Source: Dehalococcoidia bacterium (lineage in GTDB: Bacteria > Chloroflexota > Dehalococcoidia > Lucifugimonadales > GCA-002694895). From it: 64,000 bases of DNA. The stretch is from positions 111,866-175,865 of the forward strand of contig JAPYRX010000002.1 of assembly GCA_029936815.1 (NCBI GenBank), written 5' to 3'. A model generated the notes under the pieces. That model was not told the DNA's origin. It did not search any database and was given only the letters and a program-made list of their open reading frames with translations. This document shows, in pieces, positions 42,255 through 51,288 of this stretch (the first letter of the stretch is position 1; every line of letters starts with the position of its first letter). Position numbers and translations under genes: made by a program.

Positions 42255-43284
42255 TTTCTTGCTCAATAGATAATTCGTTTATTTGTGTATTCATTTCTTC
42301 AATCATATTATTTTTAATCCATACAATTACACTGTTTATTGCTTTTCGCACTGCTGTATGATCTGCTTTTCCATGCCCAATCCCAACTATACCATTAACT
42401 CCGAATAACGGAGCTGCTCCAACGGATTCTCCAACATTTAAATAATTAAGTGCTTTTGTAGATATTTCGTTTTTTACATTTTCATTAACATATGGGCTTA
42501 TCTGTTCGGAGATAAAATTATTCATTAAATGACCAGTAGATTCTAAAATTTTTAAAATAATATTCCCTACAAATCCATCACATATAACGACTTCAGCTTT
42601 ATCATAAAAAAGATCATCAGGTTCTAAATTTCCGATAAAATTTAATTTTGTATTTTTAATCAATTCATAAGTGTCTTTGGTCAGTTTATTTCCCTTACCT
42701 TCTTCGCTACCTACGTTTAGTAATCCAATTCTAGGAGATTCTATGCCAAAAGTATGTTTTGAATAAATTGATCCAAGAGCGGCAAATGTAACTAGTTGAG
42801 ATGGTTTGCAGTCTACATTTGCTCCGATATCTAAGATTACTGTGTTTGGAGAACTACCTATAATTGGTCCTCCTACAGTTGGTCTTTCAACTCCTTTTAT
42901 CATGCCTAGTGTAAGAGCAGTAGCAGCCATTGTTGCTCCAGTAGAACCCATAGATAGTAGCCCGTTGGCATTTTTATTTTTCACTAAAAAAGAAGATATT
43001 GCAATTGAAGATTTAGGTTTCTTTTTAAACGCCATTATGGGCTGTTCTCCATCTTCGATCACTCCTTCGGAAGGTACAATAGAAATTCTATTTGATTCGA
43101 CAAATTCTAAAGCATTAGGCCCTAGCAGGCTTAAAGAATTTTTAATTTGCTCTTCATCTCCTACTAATAAAACACTTAAATTAGGATGTGAATTAACTGA
43201 AATCGCTGCACCTTTTACTATTTCGTAAGGAGCGTTATCTCCGCCCATTACGTCTATTGCTATTGTTATATTTTTTTCATCCAA
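42247..43284 (-). CDS. plsX: Phosphate acyltransferase PlsX
   Basis: 345 residues. Signatures: the N-terminal IAIDVMGGDNAPYEIVKGA, LSMGSTGATMA, GGPIIGSSPNTVILDIGANV, and VVICDGFVGNIILK. It forms acyl-phosphate from acyl-ACP and phosphate, the first step of membrane phospholipid synthesis with PlsY. In the usual bacterial cluster plsX sits beside fabD, fabG and acpP; here these are split into two divergent operons around 44.1 kb. Confidence 0.95.
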   Translation of the reverse strand: MDEKNITIAIDVMGGDNAPYEIVKGAAISVNSHPNLSVLLVGDEEQIKNSLSLLGPNALEFVESNRISIVPSEGVIEDGEQPIMAFKKKPKSSIAISSFLVKNKNANGLLSMGSTGATMAATALTLGMIKGVERPTVGGPIIGSSPNTVILDIGANVDCKPSQLVTFAALGSIYSKHTFGIESPRIGLLNVGSEEGKGNKLTKDTYELIKNTKLNFIGNLEPDDLFYDKAEVVICDGFVGNIILKILESTGHLMNNFISEQISPYVNENVKNEISTKALNYLNVGESVGAAPLFGVNGIVGIGHGKADHTAVRKAINSVIVWIKNNMIEEMNTQINELSIEQENE

Positions 43285-43330
43285 TGTATTTTTCTTTTCT
43301 CTTTAAAATAGTTAATAATAGGATCATATA

Positions 43331-43723
43331 TTAAAATTTAATTCTCGCGTAGCCTTTTATAGCTTCTGTTCCGTCATTTTTAGTAATTGAAACATTTAAT
43401 TTAATAATATTATTTTCAGAGTTTACTACTTCTCCATAAGTTTCTATTGTTTCATCCATATATATAGGAGATTTAAATTTTATGTCTATAGAACCACTTG
43501 TTAGCCATGTATCGCCATATTCATTGAATAGCATTTCTCCTAAAAATGCACCTATCATCATTCCATGAGCTATAGTTTTTTTAAACAGAGTTTTTTTAGC
43601 GAATTCACTATTGATGTGAATAGGGTTTTTGTCCCCGCTAGAATAAGCATAATTTATTACTTTGTCTTGAGTAATGGTCATTGCTTGTGATTTTAATTTG
43701 TATCCTTTTTGATATTTATTCAT
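43331..43723 (-). CDS. MaoC-like hot-dog dehydratase, catalytic subunit
   Basis: 130 residues from the ATG at 43723, which overlaps the upstream gene's TGA (ATGA); a start 6 codons earlier is possible. The (R)-hydratase signature D-x4-H lies in YSSGDKNPIHINSEFA with Asp and His as catalytic pair, followed by TIAHGMMIGAFLGEML. It is very likely the catalytic half of a heterodimeric 3-hydroxyacyl dehydratase with the protein encoded upstream, as in mycobacterial HadAB. No FabZ or FabA is seen in the window, so this pair may be the fatty-acid dehydratase. Confidence 0.83.
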   Translation of the reverse strand: MNKYQKGYKLKSQAMTITQDKVINYAYSSGDKNPIHINSEFAKKTLFKKTIAHGMMIGAFLGEMLFNEYGDTWLTSGSIDIKFKSPIYMDETIETYGEVVNSENNIIKLNVSITKNDGTEAIKGYARIKF

Positions 43724-44103
43724 GATATTAAGAGGTTGCACATTGATTCGTGCAGTATGGTTTTTTTATTATTGGTAATTTCGATTTTTATACTGATTAA
43801 TCTCTTTCCAGCTTTTATTGTGTTTTTATTTATTTTAGCGAATGCATGAACTATAGAATTTTGTTTTATTGGTTTTGAGAAGGATATTTTTTGGGACAAA
43901 TGAATTGTTCCGTCAGGTAATGAATATTTATTAAAAATTTCACCGAAAATAATTGCTGTAGGGAAAAATATAGGATTATAAATTGTTATGTCAGAATTTG
44001 AAGAGCTATTTATACTTCCCATGTATTGTGCCAATATATCTCTTGATAGCATGATATTTGTATCAATTAATGGCATGTTTATATCTAATTCGCTTAATTT
44101 CAT
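43720..44103 (-). CDS. MaoC-like (FAS1_DH-type) hot-dog subunit
   Basis: 127 residues with the N-terminal dehydratase hot-dog pattern (FFPTAIIFGEIFNKYSLPDGT, LSQKISFSKPIKQNS) but without the D-x4-H catalytic motif. Such non-catalytic halves pair with a catalytic MaoC protein in HadA/HadB- or FAS1-type dehydratases. It leads the operon and overlaps the catalytic subunit gene by 4 nt (ATGA), supporting a heterodimer. It is divergent from the yceD-like gene. Confidence 0.8.
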   Translation of the reverse strand: MKLSELDINMPLIDTNIMLSRDILAQYMGSINSSSNSDITIYNPIFFPTAIIFGEIFNKYSLPDGTIHLSQKISFSKPIKQNSIVHAFAKINKNTIKAGKRLISIKIEITNNKKTILHESMCNLLIS

Positions 44104-44158
44104 TTATTGTATATAATTTAAAATATAATAAATTATATATTATTTTTAGTTTCATTTT

Positions 44159-44566
44159 ATGCTTTATAATATTTCATCGATATTAACGGAACCATTCGGT
44201 TTTACTAAAAAATTACCTGTTGAAAATTGCAACATTGTGTACGATGACCTGGGAGAGGTAGAAGTCTTCCAATCAGAAATACAATTTATTAAAACTGATT
44301 CTGGAGTCTGGGTTAATGGAATAATTCCAATTTTATTTTATTTAAATTGCTCACGGTGCTTGGAAAAAATAGCGTCTAAAATGAATATCAAACTAAATGA
44401 AGAATTTAAATTTGATTACAATGTACAAAATCCGGAAGAAGACCATAGTTTTTTGATTGATGATGATAATCATTTAAGATTAGACTCATGCTTAAGAGAA
44501 TATATTGTAGTAAATATGCCTTTAAAACCGATTTGTGATGAAAATTGTAAATTTATTATTTGGTAA
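44159..44566 (+). CDS. YceD/DUF177-family protein
   Basis: 135 residues. The paired Cys NCSRCLEKI in the middle and PLKPICDENCKF at the C-terminus match YceD, which almost always precedes rpmF and is linked to rRNA or ribosome assembly. The usual C-terminal C-x2-C-G element after C-x3-4-C is absent: this protein ends KFIIW. A truncation or natural short form are both possible. rpmF follows 65 nt downstream. Confidence 0.8.
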   Translation: MLYNISSILTEPFGFTKKLPVENCNIVYDDLGEVEVFQSEIQFIKTDSGVWVNGIIPILFYLNCSRCLEKIASKMNIKLNEEFKFDYNVQNPEEDHSFLIDDDNHLRLDSCLREYIVVNMPLKPICDENCKFIIW

Positions 44567-44631
44567 GTAGTTTGTAATCATGTTAATTTGATGTAGTATG
44601 TATCTTGGATTTTATATCTTGGATTTTAATT

Positions 44632-44811
44632 ATGCCACCATTACCTAAGAAAAAACATTCGAGTAAAAGAAAGAAAGACAGAGCTTCTCATTTTGGAATA
44701 AAAAATGTTCCTCTAGCTAAGTGCAACCAACCAGGTTGTGGTGCATTTATTGTACCTCATGCTGCTTGCCCAGAATGTGGCTCTTATAAAAACAAACAAG
44801 TTTTGGATTGA
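44632..44811 (+). CDS. rpmF: 50S ribosomal protein L32
   Basis: 59 residues from the ATG at 44632 (MPPLPKKKHSSKRKKDRASH). The highly basic N-terminus and the C-terminal zinc ribbon (C-x4-C in KCNQPGCG and C-x2-C in ACPECG) are those of L32. It follows yceD-like and precedes fabD, a conserved neighbourhood in many bacteria (yceD-rpmF-plsX/fab). Confidence 0.94.
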   Translation: MPPLPKKKHSSKRKKDRASHFGIKNVPLAKCNQPGCGAFIVPHAACPECGSYKNKQVLD

Positions 44812-44827
44812 CAGTCAAGGATTCTCA

Positions 44828-45778
44828 ATGAATATAATTGATAAAAATTTAAAATCTAACTCAAATACTGCATTTATTTTCCCAGGACAAGGTAGTCAAA
44901 AAGTTGGTATGGGAAAAGATCTTCTGGATTTTGAAATCTCTCAAGATGTTTTTAATAGAGTTGACGATGCATTGGGTAGGAAATTAAGTGACATTATATT
45001 TAACGGCCCCGATGAAGAACTAATGCAAACAAGAAATGCACAACCTGCAATAATGACTGTTAGCATTGCCTGTTATGAAGCGATGAAAGAAAAAAGTAAC
45101 AAATCATTTCCTATACCAAAATTTGTGGCAGGACATAGTTTGGGTGAATATACATCTTTGTATGTTAGTGGAGTTTTAAACTTAGAAGAAACTGCTAAAT
45201 TAGTTTCTTTAAGAGGAGAGTTAATGCAGGATGCATGTGAGCAAAACCCGGGAACCATGGCTGCTATTATTGGATTAGATGAAAAATCAGTATATGAAAT
45301 AAGCAGGCAAACAGGTACTTATGTTTCAAATATCAATACTGATTTGCAAACTGTTATTAGTGGAGATAAATCTGCTATTATATCTGCTATTGATCTGGCT
45401 ACCTCTAGAGGTGCTAAAAGAGCAATTCCATTGAAAGTTGCCGGAGCATTCCACTCTGATTTAATGAAACCAGCTTCAGAAAAATTACAACAATATATAA
45501 ATGATCTTAAATTTTCTAATCCTAAGATTCCAATAATTGCAAATTGTAGCGCCAAGCCTTTGGAAGATATTGAAGATATAAAAGAAGAATTGATTCACCA
45601 GATTTGTAATTGCGTGGATTGGAATAAAAGTGTTAAATATATGTTGAACTCTGGTATCAATTCATTTATTGAATATGGCCACGGAGGAGTATTGGGGAAT
45701 ATGATAAAAAGAATTGATTCTGATTCTAGTATTACATCCATAGACACTACAGAGTCTATAAATACTAACCTATCTTAA
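44828..45778 (+). CDS. fabD: Malonyl-CoA:ACP transacylase
   Basis: 316 residues from the ATG at 44828 with AAGGA about 6 nt upstream; the frame is open upstream but overlaps rpmF. Motifs: FIFPGQGSQKVGMG near the N-terminus, catalytic Ser in AGHSLGEYTS, Arg in VSLRGELMQ, and GAFHSDLM with the second catalytic His. It loads malonyl groups onto ACP. acpP is two genes downstream. Confidence 0.95.
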   Translation: MNIIDKNLKSNSNTAFIFPGQGSQKVGMGKDLLDFEISQDVFNRVDDALGRKLSDIIFNGPDEELMQTRNAQPAIMTVSIACYEAMKEKSNKSFPIPKFVAGHSLGEYTSLYVSGVLNLEETAKLVSLRGELMQDACEQNPGTMAAIIGLDEKSVYEISRQTGTYVSNINTDLQTVISGDKSAIISAIDLATSRGAKRAIPLKVAGAFHSDLMKPASEKLQQYINDLKFSNPKIPIIANCSAKPLEDIEDIKEELIHQICNCVDWNKSVKYMLNSGINSFIEYGHGGVLGNMIKRIDSDSSITSIDTTESINTNLS

Positions 45779-46270
45779 ATGGTTCAAAACAAAGACAAAT
45801 CTTATTTTTATGGAAGAAGAACTTTTTCAAGGATTTTGGCATTACAATTCCTATATAAAACCGAATTTATTCCAAACTCTAATTCTGAGATTTACATGAG
45901 AGATGCGAAATTAATACTCAATGAGATAAAAATTGACGGATTTGACGACGATATTTCTAATTATGATTCCGATGACATTGACTATGCAAATAAAATTTTA
46001 ATTGGCGTTAATAATGAAAAAAATACAATTGATTCTATAATAGAGACTTTTGCTACCTCATTTCCATTGAAAGACGTGGCTATAATTGATAAAAATATTT
46101 TACGTATTTGTATATTAGAAATAAAATACTTGGAACTAAAATCTGAAATAGCTTTGGATGAAGCTATAGAAATTGCGAAAATTTTTGGTTCTGAGAGTTC
46201 GCCAGCTTTTATCAATGGAGTTGTTGATTCTTTCATCCAAGGTATTATGAAAAATAAGGAGAAAATATGA
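45779..46270 (+). CDS. nusB: Transcription antitermination factor NusB
   Basis: 163 residues. The NusB fold shows [20 protein letters not shown] at the N-terminus and [40 protein letters not shown] at the C-terminus. It helps antitermination on rRNA operons with NusE and boxA RNA. The ATG directly follows the fabD stop; acpP overlaps its end by 4 nt (ATGA). Confidence 0.92.
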   Translation: MVQNKDKSYFYGRRTFSRILALQFLYKTEFIPNSNSEIYMRDAKLILNEIKIDGFDDDISNYDSDDIDYANKILIGVNNEKNTIDSIIETFATSFPLKDVAIIDKNILRICILEIKYLELKSEIALDEAIEIAKIFGSESSPAFINGVVDSFIQGIMKNKEKI

Positions 46271-46518
46271 GTTTAGAAGATAGAGTTAAAGACATAGTTG
46301 CAGATAAATTGGGAGTAGAAGTTGATAAAGTTGTTTCTGGAGCATCGTTCATGAATGATTTGGATGCAGATTCATTAGATTTAGTTGAATTAATTATGGC
46401 TTTTGAAGAAGAATTTAGTACAGACGATAACCCTGTTGAGATATCTGACGAAGATGCAGAAAATATATTAACAGTGCAGAACGCTTTAGATTTTTTGACA
46501 AAGAAAGGAATTTCCTAA
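46267..46518 (+). CDS. acpP: Acyl carrier protein
   Basis: 83 residues, acidic, with the phosphopantetheine Ser36 in the [12 protein letters not shown] motif. It carries growing acyl chains. It lies in the run yceD-like, rpmF, fabD, nusB, acpP, overlapping nusB by 4 nt, with ftsK 87 bp downstream. Confidence 0.95.
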   Translation: MSLEDRVKDIVADKLGVEVDKVVSGASFMNDLDADSLDLVELIMAFEEEFSTDDNPVEISDEDAENILTVQNALDFLTKKGIS

Positions 46519-46564
46519 ATATCTATTAATAAATTAACCTTTATATAAATAGTATTCCGTGATC

Positions 46565-46605
46565 AGATTATTTATTATTTAATTTAAATAAATAATAAAT
46601 AATCT
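46565..46605 (+). other. 17-bp perfect A/T hairpin abutting the ftsK start codon
   Basis: AGATTATTTATTATTTA (46565-46581), loop ATTTAAA, and its exact complement TAAATAATAAATAATCT (46589-46605), ending one base before the ftsK ATG. No Shine-Dalgarno sequence is present in the leader. The stem may control ftsK translation or separate it from acpP; it lacks a U tail for a normal terminator. Confidence 0.55.
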
Positions 46606-48897
46606 ATGGATATAATAAACAATCTGATTCTTGATATAAAAAATATTTTTGGCTTTGCATTCCCAGTTTTTTTAGGAATTTATTCTTTGATATTTTTGGG
46701 TTTTTATTTTATTGGATTGAACAAATTTTATTTAAGATTTAATTTCACGCTATTATTTATTTTTCTCTTCGTGTTTTTTATGTTGGCTAATTTTAGAGGG
46801 GATAATTTATTTACAACTTATTTCATATCATCTTCTGATACTTCTCTTGCTGGTACATTCGGACAAAAATTTCAATTAAATTCTATTCTTAAATTTTATA
46901 TTACCTCTTCAATGTTTTTAATTCTTATATTATTTTCTATAAGCCCAATCAAATTTTCGAAATTAACATTTAATTTTGCATTGATATTATTGATGTTTAT
47001 TATATTAATGTTTACAACTTTATTAAATATTCTTAAAATAAGAAAAAATGAAAATATAATCATATCCCAAACACCAATTCCTCAAACTATAGATACGAAT
47101 GCGAATATTATAGAACAAAGTATTCCATTAGAAGAAACAGTTGGTGATATTGAATCAACGAATGAAGTCACAGCAACGTCGAACGAGACACATAATAAGA
47201 TTAGTGATACAAATGTGAAATATAATTCTTTATGGTCTAATGATGATATGATTCCTGAACAAGATACCGTAATAAAAAACCGTAAGAATAGTAATAATTA
47301 TTTTGGTGATATTACTAATTCTGACATTAAGAAAACTCCTTTAGTTGACAATGACAAAGATCCTGAATTTGCTTCTATGATGAATAAAAATGATACTTTT
47401 TCACCTTCTCTTGATTTACTCCAAGATTTAAAAGAAGTATCTATTTCACAAGAAGAATTAGATACAACAGCTTCAAATATTAAAAAAACATTAAAAGAGT
47501 ATGATGTTGAAGTTGAAATAGGACAAATTCAACCCGGGCCCGTTGTAACTTTATATGGATTAATCCCCGGATGGATTAAAAGAACTAAAAAAGAAAAACA
47601 ATTTGACATTGATGGGAATCCTTTATTGGATGAAAAAGGGAAGCATATATTAAAAGAATTTGAAACTAAAAATAGAGTTAAAGTTGATTCAATCATGGCT
47701 AGAGAAAAAGATCTTTCATTAGCTTTAAAGACCCCTTCTATCCGAATAGAAACACCAGTCTTAGGAGAATCTTTGGTTGGAATTGAAGTCCCTAATCCAA
47801 ATCCTGGGGTAATAGGAATTAAATCATTAATCAAATCTAATCTATATCAAGACATGACGAACAATAATGATTCTCTCCCAATTGCTTTAGGGAAAGGGTC
47901 AGGTGGCGATAATGTTTCTATTGATTTAACTAAAATGCCTCATCTACTAATTGCAGGAGCAACTGGAAGTGGTAAAAGCGTTTGTATGAATGCTATAGTA
48001 TCTAGCTTGATTTATAGTAAAACTCCAGATCAATTAAGATTACTTTTAGTTGACCCAAAAAGAGTAGAATTAACTCAGTATAATGGTATTCCGCATATGA
48101 TTTCTCCAGTAATTGTTGAATTAGATTCTGTAGCAAAGGTTTTTAGAGGAATAATAAATGAAATGTTTAAAAGATATAAGCTTATGGAGTCAAAATCTGT
48201 TAGAAATATATCAGAACTAAATAAGAAATTTCCAAATTCTATGCCTTATCTTGTGATTGTGATTGATGAATTGGCAGATTTAATGATGACTAGTGGAGCC
48301 GAAATTGAAAGATCAATATGCAGATTAGCTCAACTTGGAAGAGCAACAGGCATTCATTTAGTAGTAGCAACGCAGCGACCTTCGGTTGATATAGTAACAG
48401 GGTTAATCAAATCTAATTTTCCAAGTAGAATAAGTTTTAGTGTAAGTTCTAGCATTGACTCACGGACAATTCTAGATACTATAGGTGCCGAAAAATTATT
48501 AGGCAAAGGGGACATGTTGTACTTACCGGTAGATGGATCAAGGCCTTCCAGATTGCAAGGATGCTTTATAAATGATGAAGAAATAAAAAATCTAGTTAAT
48601 TTTTGGAAAAGATTTGATTCGCAAAGCTTAAATTATGATATTAATATTTTTCAAAATATAGAGAATCAAAAAGAAGATAATAATACGTATAATTCATCTA
48701 ACATAAAAAAAGATAGCTTGTTTAATGATGCTGTTTCAATGGCGAAATCTACAAAAAAATTATCTATTTCGTTCTTACAAAGAAAATTGAGAATTGGATA
48801 TCCACGAGCTGCAAGATTGATGGACGAACTTGAAGAGGAGGGTATAGTTGGGCCAATGAAAGATTCCGCAAAATCTAGGGATGTTATAATTAACTGA
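46606..48897 (+). CDS. ftsK: DNA translocase FtsK/SpoIIIE
   Basis: 763 residues. Four N-terminal transmembrane helices (about 8-150), an acidic/polar linker (150-280), then the RecA-like motor with Walker A LLIAGATGSGKSVCMN (near 450), Walker B LVIVIDELADLMM, and LVVATQRPSVDIVTGLIKSN. The C-terminal winged-helix gamma domain is at the end (LRIGYPRAARLMDELEEEGI). It pumps chromosomal DNA through the division septum. The preceding hairpin suggests separate control. Confidence 0.95.
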   Translation: MDIINNLILDIKNIFGFAFPVFLGIYSLIFLGFYFIGLNKFYLRFNFTLLFIFLFVFFMLANFRGDNLFTTYFISSSDTSLAGTFGQKFQLNSILKFYITSSMFLILILFSISPIKFSKLTFNFALILLMFIILMFTTLLNILKIRKNENIIISQTPIPQTIDTNANIIEQSIPLEETVGDIESTNEVTATSNETHNKISDTNVKYNSLWSNDDMIPEQDTVIKNRKNSNNYFGDITNSDIKKTPLVDNDKDPEFASMMNKNDTFSPSLDLLQDLKEVSISQEELDTTASNIKKTLKEYDVEVEIGQIQPGPVVTLYGLIPGWIKRTKKEKQFDIDGNPLLDEKGKHILKEFETKNRVKVDSIMAREKDLSLALKTPSIRIETPVLGESLVGIEVPNPNPGVIGIKSLIKSNLYQDMTNNNDSLPIALGKGSGGDNVSIDLTKMPHLLIAGATGSGKSVCMNAIVSSLIYSKTPDQLRLLLVDPKRVELTQYNGIPHMISPVIVELDSVAKVFRGIINEMFKRYKLMESKSVRNISELNKKFPNSMPYLVIVIDELADLMMTSGAEIERSICRLAQLGRATGIHLVVATQRPSVDIVTGLIKSNFPSRISFSVSSSIDSRTILDTIGAEKLLGKGDMLYLPVDGSRPSRLQGCFINDEEIKNLVNFWKRFDSQSLNYDINIFQNIENQKEDNNTYNSSNIKKDSLFNDAVSMAKSTKKLSISFLQRKLRIGYPRAARLMDELEEEGIVGPMKDSAKSRDVIIN

Positions 48898-48921
48898 TTA
48901 TAATAAAATTGATACTCTATT

Positions 48922-50667
48922 TTGGATAACCCTGTTAATGACAATTTTGATAACTCACAAGAATTTATAGAGCAGTATTCTGACGTAAACACAGGTTTTT
49001 GCCTTAAATGTGATTCGAAATTAGAAAACTCAGAATTATTTTTAACTTATAAAATTTGTCCTTCGTGTGACTTTCATTTTTATATAAAACCTTATGAAAG
49101 AATTAAATTATTAGCTGACAGAGAATCTTTTGAAGAATTTAATAAAGATTTACCTGAGGAATATGATTATTTATATGACCAATTACCCGAATATGCTAAA
49201 CGAGCAAAATCGGATATTGAACGAACAGGTCTTAATGATTCAGTGATTACAGGATTTTCGTCAATAGGAGGTAATAATTGCGTTATTATACTAATGGATT
49301 TTTCCTTTATGGGAGGTAATTTAGGGCTTATATCAGGAGAGAAAATATCTCAAGCTATAGATATTTCTGTATCAAAGAAAATACCTATAATATCTATCAT
49401 ATCTAGTTCTGGTACGAGAATAGAAGAAGGAGTTCTATCCTTAATGCAAATGGCAAAAGTCACATTATCCATGGCAAATGCGAAAAAACAACAAATCCCA
49501 TCTATATCTTTATTAACAAATCCATGTACAGGGCAAGCTTATATCACCTTAGCAACTTTTTCAGACATCATATTATCTGAACCAGGCGCATCTGTTGGAA
49601 TGAGCCCTTTAAAGGACTTAAAAGGAAACTTTGGATCTGTGGATTTTGAATCAAGAACTTCTGACTCACTTGTATCAAGAGGATTAATTGATTCTATTGT
49701 CACACGTAACCATCAAAAAGAAGAAATATCTAAGATTATTGATTTGCTAAATAATCATCATAAATTGATGTATGAAAATAAAAATGATACTAATTCTACA
49801 TTTGTATTATCAAATTCAAGTATTGATGAAAGAACGAAAATAGCACTAAATAAGAAACGTCCAAGAGCCTCTAGTTTTTTAAACAAAGTTTTCGAACATT
49901 TTTTTGAAATCAAAGGAGATAGATTATTAGAAAATAGTGCAAGAATCATAACTGGGCTTGCACAACTTGGCGGGCAAACTGTTATGATTGTTTCGCAAGA
50001 CAGTAGTGAATCCAATGATTCTGCAGAAGGCCTTACATCTACAGATTTTAGAAAGTGTACTAGAGCAATAAAAATAGCTTCTAGATTTAATATTCCTATC
50101 GTCACTTTTATAGATACAGTTGGCCATAACATGTCTTATGAAGAAGAATTAAAAGGCATAGGCATTTCTCTAGGAGAGACTATGTTGGCAATGGCTGAAT
50201 TACCTTCTCCTTCGATTTCAATTTTAATTGGAACAGGCGGGAATGAATCCGCTCTTACTTTAGATATATCTGATCGTAGATTAATGTTAGAAAATTCTAT
50301 TCTTGTACTTGGTGATAACAGAGATGATAGTGATGAGTTAAATAAACCAACTATAATTGGAGCTAGTGAATGTAAAGACTTGAATATAATTGATGCAGTA
50401 ATACCGGAACCTGTTGGAGGAATTCATCTGAACCCAGATGAATGTTTTAGTCTTTTAAGAAAGTTTTTAATGATAGAACTTGCAGGTTTAAATAAAATTT
50501 CTTCACGTTCAAGGTTTAAATCTAAATATAAAAAGTTCAGAAATATATCTAGCCTTAAAAATTCATATGTCTATAATCTTGCGAATGAGGCATTGGTAAC
50601 TAAATCAAAAATAACAAACTATATATCTGAAAAAATAAAAAACAGAAGATCAACAGAAAAATATTAG
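48922..50667 (+). CDS. accDA: Acetyl-CoA carboxylase carboxyltransferase, fused AccD-AccA
   Basis: 581 residues from a TTG. The AccD half (about 1-285) has the zinc finger C-x2-C (FCLKCDSK) and C-x2-C (KICPSCDFHF), GGNLGLISGEK and the SSGTRIEEGVLSLMQMAK oxyanion region. The AccA half (about 290-581) has ARIITGLAQLGG, TFIDTVGH, and ALTLDISDRRLMLENSIL. The two carboxyltransferase subunits, usually separate, form one chain. The product, malonyl-CoA, feeds fabD nearby. accB and accC are not in the window. Confidence 0.92.
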   Translation: MDNPVNDNFDNSQEFIEQYSDVNTGFCLKCDSKLENSELFLTYKICPSCDFHFYIKPYERIKLLADRESFEEFNKDLPEEYDYLYDQLPEYAKRAKSDIERTGLNDSVITGFSSIGGNNCVIILMDFSFMGGNLGLISGEKISQAIDISVSKKIPIISIISSSGTRIEEGVLSLMQMAKVTLSMANAKKQQIPSISLLTNPCTGQAYITLATFSDIILSEPGASVGMSPLKDLKGNFGSVDFESRTSDSLVSRGLIDSIVTRNHQKEEISKIIDLLNNHHKLMYENKNDTNSTFVLSNSSIDERTKIALNKKRPRASSFLNKVFEHFFEIKGDRLLENSARIITGLAQLGGQTVMIVSQDSSESNDSAEGLTSTDFRKCTRAIKIASRFNIPIVTFIDTVGHNMSYEEELKGIGISLGETMLAMAELPSPSISILIGTGGNESALTLDISDRRLMLENSILVLGDNRDDSDELNKPTIIGASECKDLNIIDAVIPEPVGGIHLNPDECFSLLRKFLMIELAGLNKISSRSRFKSKYKKFRNISSLKNSYVYNLANEALVTKSKITNYISEKIKNRRSTEKY

Positions 50668-50668
50668 G

Positions 50669-51283
50669 TTATTTTTTTACAACCCCTCCAGTCAAAGAAC
50701 GAGTTGACTCGAATTGTTGAATTTTATTTTCTTTTTTTAATGTAAGTCCTATATCATCTAATCCATTTAGAAGGCAATATTTACGAAATTTTTCTATGTC
50801 AAATTTTATAGATATTTCTTCACTATCATCCCATATGAGTTGAGAATCTAAATCAATGTTAAGATTATAACCATTTTCATTTTTAGATTTGCTGATAATT
50901 TCCTTGACAATTTTCTTGTCTAATTTTATAGGCAAAATTCCATTTTGAAAACAGTTATTATAAAAAATATCTGCAAAGCTAGGTGCAATAATTATTTCTA
51001 TACCATAATCATTCAGAGCCCATGGAGCATGCTCTCTAGAAGAACCAGATCCAAAATTATCTCCTGTAACTAAAATAGAACAATTTTTATATTTCTCTTG
51101 GTTTAATATAAAATCTTTATTAATGGAGCCGTCTGACTTGAATCTCCAGTCATAAAATAAGTATTTACCAAAACCTGTTCTTTCTATTCGTTTTAAAAAT
51201 TGTTTTGGTATAATTTGATCGGTATCAATGTTTACCATATCTAAAGGGACAACCTTGCCATTATGTTTGTTAATTGATTTCAT
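50669..51283 (-). CDS. leuD: 3-isopropylmalate dehydratase, small subunit
   Basis: 204 residues. Signatures: VPLDMVNIDTDQIIPKQFLKR at the N-terminus, GDNFGSGSSREHAPWAL, and the following IAPSFADIFYNNCFQNGILP. With LeuC it isomerises 2- to 3-isopropylmalate in leucine synthesis. Last gene of the ilvB-ilvN-ilvC-leuA-leuC-leuD operon; leuB and ilvD are not in the window. It is convergent with accDA, 1 nt apart. Confidence 0.95.
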   Translation of the reverse strand: MKSINKHNGKVVPLDMVNIDTDQIIPKQFLKRIERTGFGKYLFYDWRFKSDGSINKDFILNQEKYKNCSILVTGDNFGSGSSREHAPWALNDYGIEIIIAPSFADIFYNNCFQNGILPIKLDKKIVKEIISKSKNENGYNLNIDLDSQLIWDDSEEISIKFDIEKFRKYCLLNGLDDIGLTLKKENKIQQFESTRSLTGGVVKK

Positions 51284-51288
51284 AAATT

